16,200 nt of DNA, taken from contig JAZPZY010000020.1 in NCBI GenBank assembly GCA_045544955.1, forward strand, positions 1 to 16,200, given 5' to 3'. This document shows positions 7,535 through 13,480 of this stretch, piece after piece (position 1 is the stretch's first letter; each line of letters opens with the position of its first letter). The stretch comes from SIG701 sp045544955 (GTDB lineage: Bacteria; Bacillota; Clostridia; Oscillospirales; CAG-272). Below the pieces are notes generated by a model that saw only the letters and a program-made list of their open reading frames with translations, was not told the origin of the DNA and made no database searches. Position numbers and translations under genes: made by a program.

Positions 7535-7563
7535 ATTATAATCCACCCGCCCTTTCCTGTCAA
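7535..7563 (-). promoter_or_regulatory. Promoter of the glycosyltransferase gene
   Basis: On the minus strand a perfect TTGACA (7563-7558), 17 bases, then a perfect TATAAT (7540-7535). Start expected near 7528, giving a leader of about 140 bases that includes the GC-rich repeat at 7411-7467. Confidence 0.85.
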
Positions 7564-7585
7564 GCCTCACTCCACCCATTTTCGC

Positions 7586-7614
7586 TTGACAACCTTTTTC
7601 CGCCGTTGTATAAT
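7586..7614 (+). promoter_or_regulatory. Promoter of the sugar kinase gene
   Basis: Perfect TTGACA (7586-7591), a 17-base spacer and perfect TATAAT (7609-7614). Back to back with the minus-strand promoter at 7535-7563; the two -35 boxes are 22 bases apart. Confidence 0.87.
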
Positions 7615-7675
7615 ATAAACTGGAAAGAAATCCAAATATCCCCCGAAATAAGGGTGAAAATAAGGAGAAAAACAG

Positions 7676-8701
7676 ATGAAAACCGTATGCTTTGGCGAAA
7701 TTATGCTCCGCCTGGCGCCGGAGGGATACCTCCGCTTCGTCCAGGCAGACCGCTTTGAGGTAGTCTACGGCGGCGGCGAGGCCAACGTGTCCGTCTCCCT
7801 TGCCAATTACGGACTTGATTCCGCCTACGTTACCAAACTGCCCGATAACCCCATCGGCCAGTCCGCACTGAACGCGCTCCGCCGCTACGGTGTGGATACG
7901 AGCGGCATCGTCCGGGGCGGCCCCCGTCTGGGCATCTACTACTGCGAAAAGGGTGCGTCTCAGCGTCCCTCCAAGGTGGTCTACGACCGTGCCGGCTCCT
8001 CCATTGCTCTTGCAAAACGGGAGGATTTCGATTGGGAGGCGATCCTTGACGGCGCGGATTGGTTCCACTTCACCGGCATCACCCCGGCCCTGGGCGGCGA
8101 ATTGCCCGAGATCTGCATGGACGCCCTCACCGTGTGCCGGAAAAAGGGCATAAAGACCAGCTGTGACCTCAACTACCGGAAGAATCTCTGGACCACGGAA
8201 GAAGCCGGCCGGGTCATGAACGATCTGATGAAGCTGGTGGACGTGTGCATCGCCAACGAGGAGGATGCGGATAAGGTGTTCGGCATCCGTGCGGAGAATA
8301 CGGACGTGGACTCCGGTAAACTGGATCACGAGGCGTATAAGAGCGTGGCGCGCCAGCTGTCCGAGCGGTTCGGCTGCGAAAAGGTGGCCATCACCCTGCG
8401 TACCTCCGTCTCCGCCAATGACAATATCTGGGCGGCCATGCTGTACGATAAACAGACGGGCGAGTACTGCTTCTCCAAGAGCTATAATCTGCATATCGTG
8501 GACCGCGTAGGCGGCGGCGATTCCTTCGGCGGCGGCCTTATCTACGCCATCCTTGACGGCCGCAGCCCCCAGGACGTGATCGAATTTGCCACGGCCGCCT
8601 CCGCCCTGAAGCACTCCGTGGAGGGCGACTTCAACCACGTGAGCGTGGCAGAAGTGGATTCCCTCATAAAGAGCGGCGGCTCGGGAAGAGTGCAACGCTG
8701 A
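7676..8701 (+). CDS. kdgK: PfkB-family sugar kinase, probable KDG kinase
   Basis: Ribokinase-family enzyme phosphorylating a sugar or sugar acid with ATP; closest in look to 2-keto-3-deoxygluconate kinases, which make KDPG in pectin and hexuronate use. The 341-residue length is normal. The N-terminal substrate loop shows GEIMLRLAP (7-15) and YGGGEANVSVSLANYG (31-46). The family signature near the C-terminus is DRVGGGDSFGGG (276-287), with catalytic Asp282; GGGD replaces the commoner GAGD. SCDLNYRKNLW (162-172) and IANEEDADKVFG (192-203) are typical of KDG-kinase-like members. AAGGAG lies eight bases before the ATG and there is a strong own promoter. No aldolase or uronate gene is nearby, so the substrate is not confirmed by context. 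The stop codon forms part of a hairpin (see 8699-8849). Confidence 0.85.
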   Translation: MKTVCFGEIMLRLAPEGYLRFVQADRFEVVYGGGEANVSVSLANYGLDSAYVTKLPDNPIGQSALNALRRYGVDTSGIVRGGPRLGIYYCEKGASQRPSKVVYDRAGSSIALAKREDFDWEAILDGADWFHFTGITPALGGELPEICMDALTVCRKKGIKTSCDLNYRKNLWTTEEAGRVMNDLMKLVDVCIANEEDADKVFGIRAENTDVDSGKLDHEAYKSVARQLSERFGCEKVAITLRTSVSANDNIWAAMLYDKQTGEYCFSKSYNLHIVDRVGGGDSFGGGLIYAILDGRSPQDVIEFATAASALKHSVEGDFNHVSVAEVDSLIKSGGSGRVQR

Positions 8702-8849
8702 CGGAAAACAGGCAGCTTTGTTCGCACGTGCACCTGCCGTCAGCCCGAGGATTTCCTATCCGCCCAAAGCGGGGCGGATTTTCGCCTGCGGCGAAACCGA
8801 AAATCCTCGCAAACCGTTTCTCCTACGGGGAGATACTGCCGCAACAAGT
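8699..8849 (+). repeat. Structured 3' element, copy A
   Basis: A 151-base unit beginning at the TGA stop of the sugar kinase. Hairpin 1 is TGACG plus GCAG (8699-8703 and 8712-8715) pairing with CTGCCGTCA (8734-8742). It contains ACGGAAAACAG. Hairpin 2 has outer arms CGAGGATTT (8746-8754) and AAATCCTCG (8801-8809) enclosing smaller stems (CGCCC/GGGCG, TTTCGC/GCGAAA). The unit ends in GATACTGCCGCAACAAGT. A homologous 150-base unit follows the permease gene at 13183-13332, with different but still complementary arms. Confidence 0.65.
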
Positions 8850-9104
8850 GCAAAAAGCAGCAGAACGAAATCCCTCCGCCGCGAAGCGGCGTCCTCATAC
8901 GAGTGTCCGGCCGGCAACCGTTCCCGCAAATGATCTTGGATCATTTGCATCTGAAACGTGCCACCCGCGGGGAGATCCAAGAGGGGCCGTGCCCCTTCTT
9001 GGCGCGACAGATGTCAAGAAGAGCCTACGCGCAGTGGCTCTTCTTGCAGGGTGCGGGACGGCGTCCCGCAAATAAAGATAATCTGCATCTATAAAGAGGG
9101 AGTA
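8850..9104. other. Intergenic hairpin cluster before the lipid kinase
   Basis: No gene supported; the short open frames here lack ribosome binding sites. It holds a row of hairpins: CGCCGC/GCGGCG (8877-8891), GCAAATGATC/GATCATTTGC (8926-8948), CCAAGAGGGGC with GCCCCTTCTTGG (8977-9002, one bulge), CAAGAAGAGCC/GGCTCTTCTTG (9015-9046) and TGCGGGAC/GTCCCGCA (9052-9070). I found no convincing promoter, so the downstream gene may be read from the kinase promoter. Confidence 0.6.
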
Positions 9105-9122
9105 CGGGGGATGCATCCCCCG
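9105..9122. repeat. 18-base perfect palindrome touching a ribosome binding site
   Basis: CGGGGGATGCATCCCCCG runs directly into the AAAGGAG (9123-9129) of the diacylglycerol kinase. A folded transcript would place a strong GC hairpin beside the ribosome binding site, which could affect initiation or mark a processing site. Confidence 0.8.
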
Positions 9123-9135
9123 AAAGGAGATTTAT

Positions 9136-10071
9136 ATGTCAACATCAAAACGTCGCCTTGTCTACGTCCTCAATCCGGCGGCCGGACAGGGGCGGTATCT
9201 GCCCGACGCCCGGCGCCACGCCGAGGAGCACCACGCCGATCAGGTCCATATGACCGAAGCGGCAGGCGAGTGCATTGATTTTATCGCCGAAGCGTGCATC
9301 CGTGATCCCCATACCCATTTCGTGGTGTACGGGGGAGACGGCACCGCCGGCGAAGCCGTGAACGGCATTATGCGCGCCGGTGCAGGCGAGCTTGCCCGGT
9401 TTACCATGATGTCCGCCGGCTCCGGCAACGATTTTATCCGAGGTGTATCGGAGATCCCTCTCCCCGAGGGGGCGGATTCCATCCCGCTGGACCTCATCAT
9501 GGTGAACGGACGGTACGCCATCAATATCGCAAACGTGGGCTTTGACTGCGCCGTGGTGGCCGCATCCGAGGCTCTCCGCCGGAAGCGGTTCATGAACAAC
9601 AGCCTCTCCTACATATGCGGCGTGATCACGGAGCTTTCCAAAAAAGAGACGTTTCACACGGAGATGAAGCTCTCCGGCGTGGTGCACAGCAGTGCCCCCG
9701 CCACCTCTTCGGACGAGACGTTCTCCGGGGATTTCCTGCTCTGTGCCATGGGCAATCTGCCCTACTACGGCGGCGGATTCAAAGCCCTGCCGGCGGCATC
9801 GCCTCTGGACGGCATGCTGGACGTGCTCCTGGTGAAGGACGTGACCCGGGCGGAGTTTCTCTCCCTGGTGGGCGGATTCCGCAGCGGTAAGCATATAAAT
9901 CCCGAAACGTGGACGGCCTACCCCAAATTCGCGCCGTACCTGGAGTACCGCCGCTGTAGATCTATCTCCTTCAACGGCATCGAAAAGCTCTGCCTGGACG
10001 GCGAGATCATCCCCGTAACCGGCGTCCGTGCCGAAGCCGCCCCGGCTGCGATCAGATACATACCGGGATGA
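9136..10071 (+). CDS. Diacylglycerol kinase, DagK/YegS family
   Basis: Soluble lipid kinase that phosphorylates diacylglycerol to phosphatidic acid, returning it to phospholipid synthesis (DgkB-type role in Gram-positives). The 311-residue length is normal. LNPAAGQGR (12-20) and the nucleotide-binding VVYGGDGTAGEAVNG (63-77) identify the catalytic domain. SAGSGNDFIRG (93-103) is the second conserved block. The C-terminal lobe shows PLDGMLDV (223-230) and the family LDGE (287-290). AAAGGAG lies six bases upstream of the ATG. It is 434 bases downstream of the sugar kinase, an unusually long gap for an operon, filled with palindromes. A related sphingosine-kinase-like activity on another lipid cannot be excluded, since the family is broad. 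Confidence 0.92.
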   Translation: MSTSKRRLVYVLNPAAGQGRYLPDARRHAEEHHADQVHMTEAAGECIDFIAEACIRDPHTHFVVYGGDGTAGEAVNGIMRAGAGELARFTMMSAGSGNDFIRGVSEIPLPEGADSIPLDLIMVNGRYAINIANVGFDCAVVAASEALRRKRFMNNSLSYICGVITELSKKETFHTEMKLSGVVHSSAPATSSDETFSGDFLLCAMGNLPYYGGGFKALPAASPLDGMLDVLLVKDVTRAEFLSLVGGFRSGKHINPETWTAYPKFAPYLEYRRCRSISFNGIEKLCLDGEIIPVTGVRAEAAPAAIRYIPG

Positions 10072-10080
10072 GGATACGAT

Positions 10081-10106
10081 GGGGGGATTTTTGAAAAAAT
10101 CCCCCC
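10081..10106. repeat. Hairpin after the lipid kinase
   Basis: GGGGGGATTTTT (10081-10092) pairs with AAAAATCCCCCC (10095-10106). It is the left flank of the second convergent junction and corresponds in position to 5917-5952. Confidence 0.75.
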
Positions 10107-10140
10107 AAGCCCCCCAAAAACTTTTATACTGTATAAACAA

Positions 10141-10185
10141 ATACAGTCTGTGCTTCATTTGGACGCGCAGACTGTATCTTTATTC
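10141..10185. terminator. Bidirectional terminator, third family member
   Basis: ATACAGTCTG (10141-10150) pairs with CAGACTGTAT (10168-10177), extendable by three pairs including a wobble, then CTTTATT. The layout matches the pair at 5987 and 6156, with the stem changed on both sides (CCG/CGG versus CAG/CTG). It separates the convergent lipid kinase and ybaK genes. Confidence 0.78.
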
Positions 10186-10211
10186 AGATTAAAAGGTTTT
10201 GCGGGAGGGGC

Positions 10212-10267
10212 CGAGTTTGCCAAAGGCAAACTCGCAGGGAGGGGGCTTTTGTCAAAAGCCCCCTCCC
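10212..10267. repeat. Two adjacent hairpins beside ybaK 3' end
   Basis: CGAGTTTGCC/GGCAAACTCG (10212-10234, loop AAA) is followed by GGGAGGGGGCTTTT (10237-10250) and its exact complement (10254-10267, loop GTC). The first hairpin recurs near the right end of the window (about 16126-16146). The second is the right flank of this junction, equivalent to 6225-6254. Confidence 0.75.
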
Positions 10268-10275
10268 CGCCATTA

Positions 10276-10758
10276 TTATCGTATCAAATCCCCCGTCTTC
10301 CCGTCCACGAAATCGATCAGTACGTCCGGGGGGAGGATGAGCTGGACGCCGCGTTGGCCGGCGCTCACGTAGATCTTGTCGTAGAGGATGGCGGTTTCGT
10401 CAAAGAAGGTGGGGAACTGCTTTTTCATGCCGATGGGGGAGCATCCGCCCCGGATATAGCCGGTGATGGCGAGCATATCTTTTACGTGGATCATCTCCAC
10501 GCTTTTTTCTCCGGCGAGGGCGGCACATTTCTTCAGATTCAGCGATTCCGCCACCGGGATGCAGAAAACGAAGTATCCGCCCTTTGCCCCTTTCGTCACC
10601 AGCGTCTTGAAAACGCAGCCGGGATCGTCGATGCCCATTTCCTCTGCCGCGTGCACGCCGCTTAAATCCGATTCATCTACCTCGTAGAAGGCAGTCTCGT
10701 AGGGGATCTTCGCCGCATCCAGCCGCCGCATGGCGTTCGTCTTGATCGGTTTTTCCAT
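10276..10758 (-). CDS. ybaK: YbaK/EbsC-family Cys-tRNA(Pro) deacylase
   Basis: Trans-acting editing protein of the YbaK/ProX superfamily that hydrolyses Cys wrongly attached to tRNA-Pro by prolyl-tRNA synthetase; cytosolic. The 160-residue length is normal. MEKPIKTNAMRRLDAAKIPY is a typical start. VFKTLV (49-54) contains Lys51, matching the essential lysine of the H. influenzae protein. GYIRGGCSPIGMKKQFPTF (100-118) is the characteristic Gly-rich block, and SAGQRGVQL (132-140) follows. AGGAAG lies nine bases upstream of the ATG. It is a single-gene unit, divergent from the sugar-permease operon and convergent with the lipid kinase. Related INS/ProX-type specificities are possible, but the GGCSPIG block favours YbaK. 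Confidence 0.93.
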   Translation of the reverse strand: MEKPIKTNAMRRLDAAKIPYETAFYEVDESDLSGVHAAEEMGIDDPGCVFKTLVTKGAKGGYFVFCIPVAESLNLKKCAALAGEKSVEMIHVKDMLAITGYIRGGCSPIGMKKQFPTFFDETAILYDKIYVSAGQRGVQLILPPDVLIDFVDGKTGDLIR

Positions 10759-10790
10759 GGATCGATACTTCCTTTCTGTTTTACCCCATT

Positions 10791-10819
10791 ATCATACCAC
10801 TCCGGGCCGATTTTTGCAA
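10791..10819 (-). promoter_or_regulatory. Probable ybaK promoter
   Basis: On the minus strand TTGCAA (10819-10814), 17 bases, TATGAT (10796-10791). Start expected near 10784, a short leader before the ATG at 10758. Confidence 0.6.
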
Positions 10820-10838
10820 GGGTATTTTGCCAAGTCCA

Positions 10839-10867
10839 TTGCAGAGACAGGAATTGTATGGTATAAT
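10839..10867 (+). promoter_or_regulatory. Probable sugar-permease operon promoter
   Basis: A perfect TATAAT (10862-10867) is preceded at 17 bases by a weak TTGCAG (10839-10844). The weak -35 box would fit a promoter that needs help from an activator; that is inference. Confidence 0.55.
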
Positions 10868-10890
10868 GAATATGGAGGAGTGGCATTTCC

Positions 10891-10916
10891 GTGAAATTTT
10901 TGTATACAATTTTCAC
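10891..10916. promoter_or_regulatory. Possible operator in permease leader
   Basis: GTGAAA (10891-10896) and TTTCAC (10911-10916) flank the self-complementary TTGTATACAA (10900-10909). The two symmetry centres are one base apart. It lies about 17 to 42 bases after the expected transcription start, a common place for a sugar-responsive repressor site. It could instead form a weak RNA hairpin. No regulator gene is present in the window. Confidence 0.35.
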
Positions 10917-10988
10917 AAAAGGAGAAACATTCCATAACCTTTTCCGTCTATATACAAATAGAGAACGAATCCATCGGGAGAAGTAAAG

Positions 10989-11954
10989 TTGATACATACG
11001 AAACGTACGCCGAGGCAGTCCGTGCCCCGGCCGAAAAAGAAGAAAACGGAGAAAAAGGAGAAAACGGAGAAAAAAACCGCCCGCCTCACCCGCAGTGAGC
11101 GGCGGGAGATCCGGCGAACACGCCTGTTTCTGCTCCCCAGTATTCTGGGCGTTACGGTGTTCTTTATCGCACCCCTCTTCGTGGTGCTGTATCAGAGCGT
11201 CATCGCCAACCCCTTTCTGCCCGAGTTCGTGGGGCTGAAGAACTATATTTCCCTCCTTACCAATAACGCCTTTCTGCGAGCGGCGAAGAATACCGCCGTG
11301 TTTTCTGCCGTGGCCGTACCGCTGGCCGTGGTGATCCCCTTGCTCCTCGCCATGCTGCTCATGAAGAAGATCCCCATGAAAAGCGTGTTCCGCACGGTGC
11401 TTATCAGCCCGCTGATGGTGCCCATCGCATCCGTGGTGCTCATATGGGAGGTGCTGTTCCATCAGAACGGTGTCGTGAACGAGTGGCTGTCCGTCTTCGG
11501 CGTGTCTGCCATCGACTGGTTCAAAAGCGATTTCAGCCAGATCACCATCGTCCTGCTCTTTCTGTGGAAGAACGTGGGGTATAACATGATTTTGTTCATG
11601 GCGGCTTTGGCCGGCATCCCCAAGGATATGCTGGAGGCGGCAGAACTGGACGGCTCCGGCCCGTGGCAGACCTTCTGGAAGATCAAGATGCCGTACCTGT
11701 TCTCGTCCATCTTCTTCGTGGGGATCCTGTCCCTCATCAACTCCTTTAAGGTGTTCCGTGAGGTGTACCTGCTCACCGGCGATTACCCCTACGATACCCT
11801 CTATATGCTCCAGCACTTCATGAACAATATGTTCCGCTCTCTGGATTATCAGAAGCTGTCCTGTGCCGCCATCCTCATGGCCATCGTGATGGCCGCCATC
11901 ATCGCCGTGCTGTTCCGCATCGACGATAAGCTGGGAGAAAGCATAGAGGAATAG
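10989..11954 (+). CDS. Sugar ABC transporter permease, MalF/UgpA type
   Basis: Inner-membrane half of a carbohydrate-type ABC importer (binding-protein-dependent permease family 1). The 321-residue frame starts at TTG 10989, with GGAG (10977-10980) eight bases upstream; the first in-frame ATG lies well inside the conserved region, so TTG is preferred. A Lys/Arg-rich cytoplasmic tail (residues 5-45) is unusually basic, with many EKK steps. Hydrophobic helices run about 46-68, 102-126, 138-157, 185-208, 236-252 and 290-309. The ATPase-docking EAA loop is EAAELDGSGPWQTFWKIKMP (216-235). A second permease follows at 12253, but no ATPase or binding-protein gene is seen; these importers often borrow a shared MsmK-type ATPase encoded elsewhere. 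Substrate unknown. Confidence 0.92.
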   Translation: MIHTKRTPRQSVPRPKKKKTEKKEKTEKKTARLTRSERREIRRTRLFLLPSILGVTVFFIAPLFVVLYQSVIANPFLPEFVGLKNYISLLTNNAFLRAAKNTAVFSAVAVPLAVVIPLLLAMLLMKKIPMKSVFRTVLISPLMVPIASVVLIWEVLFHQNGVVNEWLSVFGVSAIDWFKSDFSQITIVLLFLWKNVGYNMILFMAALAGIPKDMLEAAELDGSGPWQTFWKIKMPYLFSSIFFVGILSLINSFKVFREVYLLTGDYPYDTLYMLQHFMNNMFRSLDYQKLSCAAILMAIVMAAIIAVLFRIDDKLGESIEE

Positions 11955-12231
11955 TTTGGGGTTCAAGGGGACAATGTCCCCTTGCGGGTTCTCCAAGGGC
12001 AGAGCCCTTGGAATATCCCCCCGCAGGGATGGCATTTCTGCGAGTTCGACCGAGGTGGCTGTGCCAACTCGCGCGAACTCGGGTAGCATTTTCTTTGTGC
12101 CTGTGGTATCAAAGAAAAGCGGAAAACGGTTCTTGTTCGCAAACTGTCTGCATACTTACTCAGGGGGCAAGCCCCCTTGTACCCCCAAATGAACACATAT
12201 AACGTGGGGGACTTCGTCCCCCACACCCCCT
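11953..12231. repeat. Repeat-filled gap between the two permeases
   Basis: No gene seen in this 298-base gap. Contents in order: AAGGGGACAATGTCCCCTT hairpin within a unit (11953-11985) that recurs at 16077-16111; CCAAGGGC/GCCCTTGG (11993-12011); a nested hairpin with outer CGAGTTCG/CGAACTCG (12041-12048, 12074-12081) and inner CGAGGTGGC/GCCAACTCG (12051-12071); AGGGGGC/GCCCCCT (12162-12177); and GTGGGGGA/TCCCCCAC with loop CTTCG (12204-12224). The last sits just before the ribosome binding site of the next gene. None has a good T-run, so read-through is plausible. Confidence 0.7.
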
Positions 12232-12252
12232 TGTATAAAGAAAGGCTGAATT

Positions 12253-13185
12253 ATGACAAATACCATTCTGCAAAAATCACGCCGACGAAAGGCACGCGCC
12301 GCATATGCCCGTACCGCGGGCCGGATCACGGCGGCTTTGTTCCTTGGGATCTTGTCCCTCGTCTTCCTTACGCCCATCGTCCTTACCATTACCAATTCCT
12401 TTATGACCGGCAGCGAGATCGCCTCCAACTACGGCAAGATCTTCGACAGCGTAACCACCGCCGGCACCTACGTCTCCGATAAGGTCAATCTGAAGCTGAT
12501 CCCCGATACGGTCAGCCTTACCCAGTACGAAACGGTGCTGCTCCGCTCCCCGGATTACCTGTTCAAGTTCTGGAACTCCGTCATCCTCGTTCTGCCTATC
12601 GTTCTGTTCCAGACGGCAGTGGCACTGCTGGCATCCTACGGCTTCGCCCGATGCCAGACGAAGGCAAGAAGCGTTCTGTTCTTCGCCTATATCATCCTCA
12701 TGCTCATGCCCTATCAGGTCACCCTGGTGCCCAATTTCCTCGTGTCCGAGTATCTGGGCATCCTCAATACCCGCTGGGCCATCTGGCTCCCCGGCATCTT
12801 CTCGCCCTTCGCCGTGTTCATCCTCACCAAATTCATGCGGCGGATCCCGAAAGCCGTCATCGAAGCGGCCAAGCTGGACGGGGCGGGCGAGTGGCAGATC
12901 TTCTCAAAGATCTGTGCCCCCATGGCGCGAAGCATTACCGTCTCCGTTCTGATCCTGGTCTTCATCGACTATTGGAATATGGTGGAACAGCCCCTGGTGC
13001 TTCTCACCGGGGACAGCATGGATCTCCATCCTCTGTCCGTGTTCCTCTCCAAGATCAATACGGGCGACGCCGGCCTTGCCTTTGCCGTGGCCGCCATTTA
13101 CCTCGTCATTCCCCTGTCCATCTTCCTCTACTGCGAGGACGAACTGGTGGAGGGCGTGTCCTATCAAGGCGGACTCAAAGGTTGA
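12253..13185 (+). CDS. Sugar ABC transporter permease, MalG/UgpE type
   Basis: Second membrane half of the importer, pairing with the upstream permease. The 310-residue length is normal. The protein has a short basic N-terminus, a first helix at about 26-47, an extracytoplasmic loop (50-102) somewhat longer than usual, then helices near 106-130, 140-163, 176-193, 228-245 and 274-293. The EAA loop is EAAKLDGAGEWQIFSKICAP (204-223). It ends in QGGLKG, the usual style of the family's C-terminus. AAAGG lies seven bases before the ATG. The TGA stop is the first base triplet of a structured repeat (13183-13332). No ATPase or binding protein follows; the next gene is an export-type adaptor. Confidence 0.93.
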   Translation: MTNTILQKSRRRKARAAYARTAGRITAALFLGILSLVFLTPIVLTITNSFMTGSEIASNYGKIFDSVTTAGTYVSDKVNLKLIPDTVSLTQYETVLLRSPDYLFKFWNSVILVLPIVLFQTAVALLASYGFARCQTKARSVLFFAYIILMLMPYQVTLVPNFLVSEYLGILNTRWAIWLPGIFSPFAVFILTKFMRRIPKAVIEAAKLDGAGEWQIFSKICAPMARSITVSVLILVFIDYWNMVEQPLVLLTGDSMDLHPLSVFLSKINTGDAGLAFAVAAIYLVIPLSIFLYCEDELVEGVSYQGGLKG

Positions 13186-13332
13186 GATGGACGGAAGACA
13201 GCAAAAACTATTTTTTCAGCTGCCATCTCACCGAGGTTTTCTTGCGTGCAGAGGCACACACTTTCGCATACGCGAAAGAACGAAAACCTCGCACCGTGCA
13301 GTTTTCTGGGTGGCGATACTGCCGCAGCAAGT
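13183..13332 (+). repeat. Structured 3' element, copy B
   Basis: A 150-base unit starting at the permease TGA. Hairpin 1: TGAGATGG (13183-13190) and CAGC (13199-13202) pair with GCTGCCATCTCA (13219-13230), with an 8-base bulge carrying ACGGAAGA. Hairpin 2: CGAGGTTTTC (13232-13241) with GAAAACCTCG (13282-13291), enclosing CTTTCGC/GCGAAAG (13261-13278). It ends in GATACTGCCGCAGCAAGT, 17 of 18 bases identical to copy A at 8832-8849. Both helices are kept in both copies although the arm sequences differ. Confidence 0.65.
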
Positions 13333-13480
13333 TTAAATCGAATGCATTTGGTAATGTGCATTTTGCAATAACCCCCCTTATAAAAGTTTTCGTCCACCTT
13401 TTTCAAAAGGTGGCGGGTTGCAGGGCGGCGCCCTGCATCGTCCCCCTCCCGACTCATCAACCGAAAGGAATCAAAAAATC
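13333..13480. other. Intergenic tail before the fusion-protein gene
   Basis: No gene. Contains CCACCTTTT/AAAAGGTGG (13394-13413) and GCAGGGC/GCCCTGC (13420-13436). It is preceded by AAAAGTTTTCG, related to the AAAGGTTTTCG that follows the terminators at 6207 and 10191. Ends with the ribosome binding site AAAGGA (13464-13469). Confidence 0.55.

Noticed and set aside
7280..8695. 471-codon minus-strand frame over the sugar kinase
   Set aside because: It overlaps both divergent promoters and the glycosyltransferase start, and matches no family.
8702..9135. tRNA or other known RNA gene in the kinase gap
   Set aside because: Hairpins are present, but no cloverleaf, TTCGA arm or CCA end; the stems do not match tRNA spacing.
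10677..12089. 470-codon minus-strand frame opposite the first permease
   Set aside because: His/Glu-rich shadow of a membrane-protein gene that has a clear EAA loop in the plus direction.
13418..13480. Upstream TTG start for the fusion protein
   Set aside because: It falls inside a GC palindrome with no ribosome binding site; ATG 13481 precedes a normal basic end and transmembrane helix.
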